This document shows, piece by piece, positions 23,401 through 30,365 of a stretch of 64,000 bases of DNA. Where the stretch lies: assembly GCA_947474275.1 (NCBI GenBank), contig CANJHY010000001.1:27230-91229 (forward strand), written 5' to 3'. A program made the translations under genes and the position numbers. The notes beneath the pieces are model-generated. The model ran no database searches. It was not told the DNA's origin and saw only the letters and a list, made by a program, of their open reading frames with translations. Within the stretch, counting starts at the first letter, position 1. Each line of letters starts with the position of its first letter. This stretch comes from PALSA-1004 sp947474275. GTDB lineage: Bacteria; Pseudomonadota; Gammaproteobacteria; Burkholderiales; SG8-41.

Positions 23401-23905
23401 GTTTTTGCAAAGTTTCCTCGATCGAGGCGCGCACCATGGCGTTGATGTTGGTCTTCAATTCATCGCTGATTTTGTGCAGGGCCTGATCGAGCGCGCCGGC
23501 GACGTCCGGCATGAAGCGGTTTTGCAGTACCGCGGCGATTTGCGTGTCGAGTCCCTGCTTCAGTTTTTGATAAATGCCATCCTCGAGGTCCTGCGTCTGC
23601 ACCGGCAAATTGACGTCGGCGCTCCGCGGTGGCGTTGCTTTTGGCGATTCCAGCGCCGGTGCCGGTGCCGGTGCAGGCATGCCCACGCTGGCTGCGGGCG
23701 GCGTCTGCAGCGGTGGCGCCACGATGTCTGTCAAAGTCGGAATTGCCGCGGTGTCGAGGTTGCCGGCGACGGCCTCGGTCAGCGTCGGAATGTCGCGCGG
23801 GTCGGCCGCCGGCGCGACGGCTGCGCGGTGCCGGTTGAGCAGCGCATCGGCGCGGCCCAGCACGTCATCTGCCGGGCGCCCGTCGTTGTCGCCCTGATTG
23901 CTCAT
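20483..23905 (-). CDS. valS: valyl-tRNA synthetase with in-frame N-terminal extension
   Basis: 1140 residues as read. Canonical ValS starts at Met213 (ATG 23269, 'MELAKSFEPRAIEDRWYAEW') and is ~928 residues, with HIGH-type 'PPPNVTGTLHMGHAF', KMSKS ('GQKMSKSKGN'), the CP1 editing domain and the C-terminal coiled coil. Residues 1-212 look like the separate small gene often found between holC and valS in betaproteobacteria: two 'IPTLT(E/D)' motifs, Pro/Ala-rich linkers and an amphipathic helix region 'LEDGIYQKLKQGLDTQIAAV'. No stop separates the two. A perfect TATAAT on the minus strand at 23301-23306, ~30 bp before Met213, suggests valS can also be transcribed and translated alone. Confidence 0.88.
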   Translation of the reverse strand: MSNQGDNDGRPADDVLGRADALLNRHRAAVAPAADPRDIPTLTEAVAGNLDTAAIPTLTDIVAPPLQTPPAASVGMPAPAPAPALESPKATPPRSADVNLPVQTQDLEDGIYQKLKQGLDTQIAAVLQNRFMPDVAGALDQALHKISDELKTNINAMVRASIEETLQKQLQQLQLADRPPSAPAAPTAPATPADAPQASGIMRNFSAPPAATMELAKSFEPRAIEDRWYAEWESRGYFAQSGDTVQPAYCIQLPPPNVTGTLHMGHAFQQTLMDALVRYHRMRGYNTNWVVGTDHAGIATQIVVERQLEAQGKTRHDLGRDAFIKRVWEWKQESGSTITRQMRRLGTSANWSYADTEGQNSGYFTMDERMSRAVVEVFVRLHEEGLIYRGKRLVNWDPVLGTAVSDLEVDSEEEDGKIWEIKYPLADGSGALTVATTRPETLLGDVAVAVHPEDWRYLELIGKQVQLPLTGRTIPIIADTYVDREFGTGCVKITPAHDFNDYQIGQRHRLEPINILTLTATINDNAPAQYRGLDRFEARKRVLADLAAQQLLVAEKPYKLRVPRSGRTGVIVEPMLTDQWYVKMDGLAKNGLDAVARGDVKFFPEHWTTTYNQWLENIQDWCISRQLWWGHQIPAWYGDDGNIYVARSEDEARAQAAARGYTGALRRDDDVLDTWFSSALVPFTSLGWPDSVGQPAKDLETFLPSSVLVTGFDIIFFWVARMIMMTLHFTGQVPFRHVYINALVRDAEGQKMSKSKGNTLDPLDLIDGITLDALLAKSTVSLLRAEHKAKIEKYLRKNYPDGIPAFGVDALRFTFASLATFARTLNFDLGRCDGYRNFCNKLWNATRFVLMNCDGKDVGLDEALPLEYSMADRWIASRLQRAEEEVEKGFGEYRFDNAARAIYEFVWEEYCDWYVELAKAQIAGGNEAQQRATRRTLVRVLEATLRLAHPIIPFITEELWQKVAPLAGKTGASIMLQPYPQADAGRIDEAAEQHIALLKQLTNACRTLRSEMNLGPQQKVPLLAQGDRAILGAITQYLIPLARLSEVAIVDELPQADAPVSIVDDYRLMLKIEIDPAAERARLGKEMERIAGEIGKTQAKLANSKFVERAPAAVVDQERQRLVEFEMTLAKLRAQIERLG

Positions 23906-23918
23906 TGCCGCGCGCGCA

Positions 23919-24347
23919 TTACTGCGGGCTCTTGGAGAGGTCGTGGCTCTGGATCGCGTAGCCGCGGTCGCGGTAGAACTTGAAACGCTCGCGCGCCTGG
24001 CCGCGGTCTTGCTCGTCGAGGCTGACGATTTCGATCAGGCGCTGAAAGCGGCTGAAGAAAGGCGGCCATTCGGCGCGCAGATTAATCAGCACCTCGTCGT
24101 GCAGCGGATCGGCCCCGTCGTGATCGACGATGACCGGCGTGACCGCCGCGAGAGGATCGCCCGGCGTGCAGTGCGGAATGAAGCTCACCGCCTGCGCCGT
24201 CCACAGCACGCGGCTGAATCGCTGGCTCGCGTCGGCATCCGCGCAGAAAGCGAGCACCCGCATGCCGCGCGCGCAGGCCTTGGCGCTCAACGCGCACGCG
24301 GTCTGCAGCTTGTTCTCGACGTGAAAATAAAAGTCGATCTGGGTCAT
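23919..24347 (-). CDS. holC: DNA polymerase III subunit chi
   Basis: 142 residues, normal for HolC. 'IDFYFHVENKLQTACALSAK', 'RVLAFCADADASQRFSRVLW', 'FIPHC' and 'VIVDHDG' are chi signatures. Chi links the clamp loader to single-strand-binding protein. The pepA-holC-valS order is conserved across proteobacteria; the stop is 13 bp before the valS-extension start. Confidence 0.93.
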   Translation of the reverse strand: MTQIDFYFHVENKLQTACALSAKACARGMRVLAFCADADASQRFSRVLWTAQAVSFIPHCTPGDPLAAVTPVIVDHDGADPLHDEVLINLRAEWPPFFSRFQRLIEIVSLDEQDRGQARERFKFYRDRGYAIQSHDLSKSPQ

Positions 24348-24420
24348 GAAGGCAGGATGCAGGATTCAGCGGTATCGCGAACGGGACAGCATGAATTCAA
24401 GGTCGGTCCTGACGGTTCAA

Positions 24421-25908
24421 TCAGCTTTTTGCAGCGCGGTCGATCAGGTATTGCGTGAGCAGCGGCACGGGCCGTCCGGTCGCGCCCTTGGCGGCGCCGG
24501 ATTTCCACGCGACACCGGCGATGTCCAGATGTGCCCATTTGAATTTCTTGGTGAAGCGCGCCAGAAAACAGGCTGCCGTGACGCTGCCGGCAGGCCGCCC
24601 GCCGATGTTGGCGAAATCGGCGAAGTTGCTCTTTAACTGCTCCTGGTAATCGTCCCACAGCGGCAAATGCCAGGCGCGGTCGTGCGTGGTCTGCCCGGCG
24701 GCAAGCAGTTCCTGCGCAAGGGCGTCGTCGTTGGCAAAGAGGCCGCTGGCGACGTGGCCGAGCGCAATCACGCAGGCGCCGGTGAGGGTGGCGATGTCGA
24801 CGACGGCCTGCGGCTCGAAGCGCTCCGCGTAAGTCAGCGCGTCGCACAGGATGAGGCGGCCTTCGGCGTCGGTGTTGAGGATTTCCACCGTCAGGCCCGA
24901 CATGCTGGTGACGATGTCGCCGGGTTTGGTGGCGCTGCCGCCCGGCATGTTTTCGGTAGCGGGAACGATGCCGATGACGTTGATCGGCAGCTTGAGTTCG
25001 GCGACCGCGCGCAGCGTGCCGAGCACGCTCGCCGCGCCGCACATGTCGAATTTCATTTCGTCCATTTCGGGCGCCGGCTTCAGCGAGATGCCGCCGGTGT
25101 CGAAAGTGACGCCTTTGCCGACCAGAGCGTAAGGTTTCTGGCCGCGCGGCCCGCCCTCGTACTTGAGCACGATGAGCTTGGGCGGTTCGTCACTGCCGCG
25201 CGCCACCGACAGGAGAGAACCCATGCCGAGCTTTTCCATGTCTTTGCGCTCGAGCACCTGCACGCCCAGCTTGTATTGCCTGGCAAGCGTGCGGGCGGCG
25301 TCCGCGAGATATGCCGGCGTGCACACGTTGCCCGGCAGGTTGCCGAGGTCTTTGGCGAGGCTCATGCCGTGCGCGATCGCAGCGCCTTGCTTCAACCCGC
25401 TTTGGCCCGCCTTGAGTTCGCTGCGCTCGCCGACCAGCAACGTCAAATGCCGCACGCCGCGCGCCTGCTCGCGTTTGCTTTTCATGCGATCGAAGTGATA
25501 AGCCGCGTCGCTGGCGGCGATGGCCGCCTGGGCAGCGCGCCAGGCGATATCGCGCTGTTTGACGCCCGCCGACAGGCACAGCACAGCGTCGGTGACGCCG
25601 GTTTGTTTCAGCGCGGCGATGGCCTTGGTGACGGCGCTGCGATATTTGCCATCGTCGAATTCGCGTTCGCGGCCGAGCCCGACGAGCAGCACGCGGGCAG
25701 CGGAGACGCGCGGCACCTGGTGCAGCATCAGCGTGGTGCCGGCCTTGCCTTCCATGTCGCCGCGTTTCAGCGCCGCGGTCAGCTGTCCGCGCGATGCGCG
25801 ATCGAGAGAGGCGCCAGCCGCCGACAGCTTGCGCGGTTCGAATACCCCGATGATGATGCAACCGCTGCGGATGCGCTCCGGGCCACCGCTTTTTATGCTA
25901 AATTCCAC
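24421..25908 (-). CDS. pepA: leucyl aminopeptidase (cytosol aminopeptidase)
   Basis: 495 residues, typical M17 length. Metal and active-site blocks are visible: 'LVGKGVTFDTGGISLKPAPE' with the lysine/aspartate ligands, 'DMCGAASVLG', and the family signature 'NTDAEGRLILCDALTYAE'. It removes N-terminal amino acids from peptides in the cytoplasm; E. coli PepA also binds DNA. First gene of pepA-holC-valS, divergent from lptFG across a 79-bp spacer. Confidence 0.95.
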   Translation of the reverse strand: MEFSIKSGGPERIRSGCIIIGVFEPRKLSAAGASLDRASRGQLTAALKRGDMEGKAGTTLMLHQVPRVSAARVLLVGLGREREFDDGKYRSAVTKAIAALKQTGVTDAVLCLSAGVKQRDIAWRAAQAAIAASDAAYHFDRMKSKREQARGVRHLTLLVGERSELKAGQSGLKQGAAIAHGMSLAKDLGNLPGNVCTPAYLADAARTLARQYKLGVQVLERKDMEKLGMGSLLSVARGSDEPPKLIVLKYEGGPRGQKPYALVGKGVTFDTGGISLKPAPEMDEMKFDMCGAASVLGTLRAVAELKLPINVIGIVPATENMPGGSATKPGDIVTSMSGLTVEILNTDAEGRLILCDALTYAERFEPQAVVDIATLTGACVIALGHVASGLFANDDALAQELLAAGQTTHDRAWHLPLWDDYQEQLKSNFADFANIGGRPAGSVTAACFLARFTKKFKWAHLDIAGVAWKSGAAKGATGRPVPLLTQYLIDRAAKS

Positions 25909-25987
25909 GCCGTTCTCCTGAGGATTAGTCGTTACGGGATATCACTGATTATCTTCGCTATCCGGGCAAAAATCAAAGCGCGTCCGC

Positions 25988-27070
25988 GTGAAAATATTTC
26001 ATAATTCGCTGGTGCGGGAATGCGCCGGTACCGCGATCGCGACGTTCGTGGTGCTGCTCGGCATTACGGTGACGACGCAGCTGGTGCGTTTCCTCGGACT
26101 CGCTGCCGGCGGCTCGATCACGTTTACCGGTGTTTTCGCGCTGCTGGCGCTCACCTCCTTCAACTACCTGCCGGTATTGCTGTCGCTGACGCTGTTCATA
26201 GCGGTGCTGATGACGCTGACGCGCAGTTACCGCGATTCCGAGATGATCGTCTGGTTCAGCGCGGGGATGAGCCTCACGCGCTGGGTGCGTCCGGTGCTGT
26301 CGTTCGCGGTGCCCATCGTGATCCTGGTCGCGCTGTTAAGCCTGCTGCTGTCGCCGTGGGCGATCACCAAGAGTGAAGAGTTCAGGAACTACATGGACAA
26401 CCGCGACGACGTGACGCAGGTGACGCCCGGCGTATTTCGCGAGTCGAAACAAAGTGAGCGAGTGTTTTTCGTCGAGAACGTCAACGAAGGCGAGAACATG
26501 GTCGCCAACGTGTTCGTAAGTTCCACGCAGCACCATAAAACCGGCGTGATGGTCGCCAAGCGCGGCTTCATGCAGACCGTCGAGAACGGCGACCGCTTCC
26601 TCGTGCTGTTGAACGGCCGGCGCTACGAAGGCACTCCGGGCACCACCGATTACAAGGTCAGCGAATTCGAGCGCTACGCGATGCGCATCGAAGCGCGCGA
26701 AGCCAAGGCATCGACGCCGTCCGCCAAGTCGCTGCCGACGCTGGCGCTGCTGCGCGACCCGAATCCGCTCAATCAGGGTGAGTTCGCCTGGCGCATCGGG
26801 CTGCCGCTGTCGGCGCTGATACTGGCGCTGCTGGCAATTCCGCTGTCTTTTGTCAATCCGCGAGCGGGGCGGTCGCTCAATCTCGTGATGGCGATCCTGG
26901 TCTACATGATTTACAACAACGTCATCAGCATCGCCCAGGCGTGGATCGCGCAGCAGCGCGTGAGCCTTCCTGTCGGCGTGCTGGGCGTGCACGCGATCAT
27001 GATCGTTCTCCTGTTGCTGCTCTTTTGCCGGCGCCTGACGCTGTTCTCGGTGTTTCGTTTCCTCAAATGA
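25988..27070 (+). CDS. lptF: LPS export ABC transporter permease LptF
   Basis: 360 residues from GTG 25988. It has six membrane segments in two groups flanking a periplasmic beta-jellyroll domain (residues ~125-250), the YjgP/YjgQ layout. 'RECAGTAIATFVVLLGITVTT' is TM1. With LptG and LptB it extracts lipopolysaccharide from the inner membrane. Its TGA overlaps the ATG of lptG (ATGA at 27067), so the pair is translationally coupled. Divergent from pepA, as in E. coli. Confidence 0.93.
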   Translation: MKIFHNSLVRECAGTAIATFVVLLGITVTTQLVRFLGLAAGGSITFTGVFALLALTSFNYLPVLLSLTLFIAVLMTLTRSYRDSEMIVWFSAGMSLTRWVRPVLSFAVPIVILVALLSLLLSPWAITKSEEFRNYMDNRDDVTQVTPGVFRESKQSERVFFVENVNEGENMVANVFVSSTQHHKTGVMVAKRGFMQTVENGDRFLVLLNGRRYEGTPGTTDYKVSEFERYAMRIEAREAKASTPSAKSLPTLALLRDPNPLNQGEFAWRIGLPLSALILALLAIPLSFVNPRAGRSLNLVMAILVYMIYNNVISIAQAWIAQQRVSLPVGVLGVHAIMIVLLLLLFCRRLTLFSVFRFLK

Positions 27071-28140
27071 AAATCATCCGGCGCTACCTGTCGGCCGAGA
27101 TAACCACGTCCACGCTGCTGGTGTTCGCGGCGCTGCTGATGCTGTTGGCGCTCTTTGACCTGATTCACGAGTTGGGCGAAATCGGCAAGGGCAGCTACCG
27201 GCTGCCGCATATTTTTGCGTACGTGTTGCTGAGCGTGCCGGGCCACATTTACGAACTGTTCCCGATTGCGGCGCTGATCGGCACGCTGTTCGCGCTGGCC
27301 CAGCTCGTCGCCAATTCCGAATACACGGTGATGCGGGTTTCCGGCGTCTCGATACCGCGCATGGCGCTGACGCTGGTCGAGGTCGGGCTCTTGTTTTCCG
27401 TGCTGACTTTTGTCATCGGGGAGTTCATCGCGCCGCCCGCCGAGCAATTCGCCCAGCAGTTGCGCGCCAAGGCAATTACCGGAGTGATCGCGCAGGAATT
27501 CCGCTCCGGCTTGTGGGTCAAGGACGACCGCAGTTTCGTCAACGTCGCCCAGGTGCTGCCCGAGTCGGTGTTGCAGGGCGTGAAGATTTACGAATTCGAC
27601 CCCGATCACCGGTTGCGCCGGATCAGTCTCGCGCAGCGCGCCGAATACCGGCAAGGCAATACCTGGCGTCTGCACGAAGTGGTGCAGACCAATTTCGAGA
27701 ACGACAATATGACGGTGGACCGCATCGCCGAAGCCGACTGGCATTCGGTACTGGAGCCGGGCTTGTTGAGCGTGCTCATGCTGGTGCCGGAGCAGATGTC
27801 GGCGTGGGCGTTGTACTCGTTCGTGCAGCATTTGCGCGAGAACAACCAGCAGACATCGCGCCACGAGATCGCGTTCTGGAACAAGCTGATCTATCCGTTC
27901 GCGGTGCTGGTGATGATGGTGCTGGCTCTGCCGTTCGCTTATTACCAGCAGCGCGCCGGCGGGGTTGGCGGCAAGTTGTTCGCGGGCATCATGCTCGGCA
28001 TCGGTTTCTGGATGCTCGGGCGTTTGTTTACTTACCTCGGGTTGCTGCGCGACTGGCCGCCGTTCTGGAGTGCGATCCTGCCGACGCTGATGTTTCTCAG
28101 CCTGGCGATGGTGATGATGTGGTGGGGGGAGAGAAGGTAA
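27067..28140 (+). CDS. lptG: LPS export ABC transporter permease LptG
   Basis: 357 residues starting at ATG 27067 inside the lptF stop. 'MKIIRRYLSAEITTSTLLVF' is the LptG coupling helix and TM1; the jellyroll domain occupies residues ~125-245, and three more TM segments follow ('LPFAYYQQRAGGVGGKLFAG' is conserved). It is the partner of LptF in LPS transport. A purine-rich hairpin element starts right after its TAA. Confidence 0.95.
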   Translation: MKIIRRYLSAEITTSTLLVFAALLMLLALFDLIHELGEIGKGSYRLPHIFAYVLLSVPGHIYELFPIAALIGTLFALAQLVANSEYTVMRVSGVSIPRMALTLVEVGLLFSVLTFVIGEFIAPPAEQFAQQLRAKAITGVIAQEFRSGLWVKDDRSFVNVAQVLPESVLQGVKIYEFDPDHRLRRISLAQRAEYRQGNTWRLHEVVQTNFENDNMTVDRIAEADWHSVLEPGLLSVLMLVPEQMSAWALYSFVQHLRENNQQTSRHEIAFWNKLIYPFAVLVMMVLALPFAYYQQRAGGVGGKLFAGIMLGIGFWMLGRLFTYLGLLRDWPPFWSAILPTLMFLSLAMVMMWWGERR

Positions 28141-28230
28141 GGCGGAAGGATGAGGGATGAAGGATGGATAAGAAACCTGAGCGCCCTTAGGCAGTCACTG
28201 ATCCTTCCGCCTTCATCCTTCCGCCTTCGT
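28141..28230. repeat. purine/pyrimidine-arm hairpin repeat, instance 1
   Basis: A GGCGGAAGGATGAGGGATGA-type purine arm begins at the lptG stop, and a complementary pyrimidine arm (TCCTTCCGCCTTCATCCTTC-type) ends about 90 bp on, forming a long imperfect hairpin between convergent genes. The 3' arm also encodes the last ~14 residues of the RDD protein. Compare 32584, 33688, 45291 and 57158. Confidence 0.7.
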
Positions 28231-28663
28231 CTTTAATGAGCCGCGTGCCCGCCAGCCGGTCGTGCAGAAACTGGCGGTCACGGTCGCCGAGCGCCCACCA
28301 AAAGCCGACGCCGCACAAGGCGGTTCCCACGAGCGCGAACAGGTAGCGCTGTGCCGCTTTTTTCACTGGAATTGCTGCGCCGTCGTTCATCACCAGACGG
28401 ATGTGCCACGTTTTCATCGGCAGGGTTTGTCCGCTGTGCGTCCAGCAATAGATAAAGTACGCCGCGGTAATGGCGAGCAGATACGCCTGGAACAGCGGGC
28501 GGGCGAGCGCGACCGGGAGCAGGGGATTGATGACCAGGAATAACCAGGCGGCGATAAACAATATCGCCGTCAGCAGCAGCATTTCGTAGCACAGGCTGCC
28601 CAGGCGTCGTCCCATGCGTGCAGCGGCAACCGGGGCAGCGGCGGGCGCCGCATGGTCTTTCAA
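28187..28663 (-). CDS. RDD family membrane protein
   Basis: 158 residues with three or four hydrophobic segments. The family name residues appear as 'ARMGRRLGSLCYEMLL' near the start and 'DRDRQFLHDRLAGTRLI' near the end; 'TLPMKTWHIRLV' is the usual middle block. The RDD role is unknown, possibly transport-related. The C-terminal tail 'KDEGGRMKAEG' comes from the repeat element at 28187-28230, so the original stop was probably nearer residue 143. It is last in the sigma-DUF3619-DUF3106-RDD block. Confidence 0.85.
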   Translation of the reverse strand: MKDHAAPAAAPVAAARMGRRLGSLCYEMLLLTAILFIAAWLFLVINPLLPVALARPLFQAYLLAITAAYFIYCWTHSGQTLPMKTWHIRLVMNDGAAIPVKKAAQRYLFALVGTALCGVGFWWALGDRDRQFLHDRLAGTRLIKDEGGRMKAEGSVTA

Positions 28664-28679
28664 GCGGGAGAGTTCGCAG

Positions 28680-29132
28680 CTACTGCGAGGTGGTGGTTGC
28701 CGAGCTGTCGGTAGCGGGCTCGACCTTGGGGGCCAGCGATTGCTGGTACTGCTGCCATTGCGCCTTGACCTGCTCGCGTTTTTCGGGCGGCAATTTCTTG
28801 ATGGTCTTGTAATTTTCGCGCGCGACGCGGCGCTGCTCCGGCGTGAGCTTGGCCCAGTCTTTCATTTGCGCCTGCAGCCGCTGCTGCTGCTCCGGTTTCA
28901 TTTTCGGATAGGCTTTCGCGACCTTGACCCATTTGGCGCGGCGCAGGGTGTCGAGTTCTTTCCAGTCGTCCTTGAGCGGCGCCAGCACGGTCTGCTGCGC
29001 CGGGGTCAGCTCCGTCCACTCGGGCTTGGCCGGTTTGGGCTGAACGGCTGCTTTGGGCTGGAGGGGCGCGGCGGCAATGACCGGGGCGGCGAGGCTCAGA
29101 CCCAGAACTATTGCGACGAGCGCTTTAACCAT
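28680..29132 (-). CDS. DUF3106 domain protein, exported
   Basis: 150 residues. The signal peptide ends near 'APVIAAAPLQ'. The core is 'WTELTPAQQTVLAPLKDDW' and repeats of 'LTPEQRRVARENYKTIKKLP', the DUF3106 pattern of charged helices like those in Spy/CpxP-type periplasmic proteins. Its start overlaps the end of DUF3619 by 25 bp. In betaproteobacteria this gene follows the ECF sigma and DUF3619 genes, so a role in that envelope-stress module is inferred. Confidence 0.82.
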   Translation of the reverse strand: MVKALVAIVLGLSLAAPVIAAAPLQPKAAVQPKPAKPEWTELTPAQQTVLAPLKDDWKELDTLRRAKWVKVAKAYPKMKPEQQQRLQAQMKDWAKLTPEQRRVARENYKTIKKLPPEKREQVKAQWQQYQQSLAPKVEPATDSSATTTSQ

Positions 29133-29491
29133 GCTTCGAAGTTGTTATCCAGATAAGCGTTGATGGGCAGATCGTCGCTCAGCAGGCTGACGTCGATTTC
29201 GGCGATGTCATTGGCCTGTATCACCACCTGCCAGTAAGTGGCACCGGTCAGGCTCAATACCAGCAGGCCGAGCGCGAGCAGATTGCGTGCATTGAAATGG
29301 CGGTTATGGCTGACACGGAATGCCATGTCGCCGGCCCAGGCGAGGCCGAACACCGGCTGCGGCGCTTCGCGGTAGCGGTCAAGCGCTGCCTGACGCGACG
29401 ATTGCAGCTGGTACGCGGTGCCCTGCTTGATATTGCCCAGCCCCTGATTGAGGCGCTGGATGATTTTGCCTGCTAGTTCCTGTTCATTCAT
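29108..29491 (-). CDS. DUF3619 family protein (probable membrane anti-sigma-like partner)
   Basis: 127 residues. A cytoplasmic helical N-terminus ('ELAGKIIQRLNQGLGNIKQG') precedes one membrane segment ('LLALGLLVLSLTGATYWQVV', residues ~75-95) and a short periplasmic tail ending 'EAWLKRSSQ'. The ATG overlaps the stop of the sigma-factor gene (ATGA), a layout typical of an ECF sigma factor and its anti-sigma, though no zinc-finger motif is visible. Function is inferred from order only. Confidence 0.8.
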   Translation of the reverse strand: MNEQELAGKIIQRLNQGLGNIKQGTAYQLQSSRQAALDRYREAPQPVFGLAWAGDMAFRVSHNRHFNARNLLALGLLVLSLTGATYWQVVIQANDIAEIDVSLLSDDLPINAYLDNNFEAWLKRSSQ

Positions 29492-30054
29492 AGCGAAATT
29501 CCCTTATCTTTCAGCAGCTCCGCCAATGCATGCGTGGCTCGTGAGCAGTGAGTTTTCACGCTCCCTTCCGAGCAACCCATGACTGCCGCCGCTTCTGCGA
29601 CATCCATTTCCTCCCAATAACGCAGCAGGAACGCTTGGCGTTGACGTTGCGGCAGCTTATGGAGTGCTTTTTCAATGATTTCAAGCGTTTGGGCTTGCTG
29701 CAACTGATCCGAAGGCGCGCCCTGCGGATTGGAGTTCGATTGCACCTCCAAAGTTTCCAGCGGATCGTAGTCGTCGTCGCCGTCAGGCCCGCCCAGCGAC
29801 GACATCTGGGTTGTCCACAGGGAGCGCACTTTCTGGCGCCGGAAATAATCCCGTATGGTGTTCTGCAAAATGCGCTGAAACAGCATCGGCAGCTCCACCG
29901 CCGGGCGCGCCGCGTACTTGTTGGACAGTTTCATCATCGCGTCCTGCACCGCGTCCAGCGCGACCTGTTCGTCGCGCGCGGCGAAAAACGCCTGCTTGAA
30001 CGCGCGGCGTTCGACCGCGGCGAGAAAGTCCGAAAGTTCCTTGCGGGTAGCCAG
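29488..30054 (-). CDS. ECF-type RNA polymerase sigma factor
   Basis: 188 residues if started at CTG 30054, the position where homologues would begin ('...KELSDFLAAVERRAFKQA') with AAAGG upstream. The open frame runs to 30258 but residues 1-67 look non-coding; there is no ATG/GTG/TTG close to the domain start, so the start is uncertain. Sigma region 2 ('DAVQDAMMKLSNKY', 'PMLFQRILQNTIRDYFRRQK') and region 4 ('LPQRQRQAFLLRYWEEMDVA', 'MGCSEGSVKTHCSRA') are clear, separated by an acidic linker. Coupled to DUF3619 by an ATGA overlap. Confidence 0.85.
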   Translation of the reverse strand: MATRKELSDFLAAVERRAFKQAFFAARDEQVALDAVQDAMMKLSNKYAARPAVELPMLFQRILQNTIRDYFRRQKVRSLWTTQMSSLGGPDGDDDYDPLETLEVQSNSNPQGAPSDQLQQAQTLEIIEKALHKLPQRQRQAFLLRYWEEMDVAEAAAVMGCSEGSVKTHCSRATHALAELLKDKGISL

Positions 30055-30294
30055 TGGAATCCGCCTTTGTGATGAGCCCGGTCGCGCCGGGCTTCGCGTT
30101 GTGTTTATGCTGCGCAGTGGCCACGACGTAGAGCGCTCCGAAATAACGTGTGCGCTCTTCCCGGCGTTGACGCCGTTTCGACTGCGGGCTGAATTTATCC
30201 AAGGCATCTTAACAAAACGCGTAGTCACTGCAAGTTGACCCGCGCCGTATATTGCCAAGTCGGCGGTATCATGCTGTTTAATCAGATATTTAGC

Positions 30295-30323
30295 TTGACC
30301 AAACGAGGCGTAAAAGGTATCGT
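30295..30323 (+). promoter_or_regulatory. candidate sigma70 promoter of ilvBHC
   Basis: TTGACC (30295-30300) and TATCGT (30318-30323) are separated by 17 bp, 43 bp before the ilvB start. The -35 is good and the -10 fair (4 of 6). Confidence 0.5.
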
Positions 30324-30365
30324 TCGCGGTTCTGTGTTTCGCTTGTAAATCAACAAGGTTGAGCT

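Noticed and set aside
21824..23983. 719-codon open frame on the plus strand opposite valS
   Set aside because: A shadow ORF of the GC-rich valS gene: no recognisable domain, Arg/Ala-rich composition, and the opposite strand has a full-length synthetase.
24667..26004. 445-codon plus-strand ORF opposite pepA
   Set aside because: Shadow of pepA; the lptF start lies just inside its end in another frame.
30271..30348. 25-codon ORF upstream of ilvB as a possible ilv leader peptide
   Set aside because: It has few Ile/Val/Leu codons for an attenuator, and the best promoter (-35 at 30295, -10 at 30318) lies inside it, so the transcript would start within the ORF.
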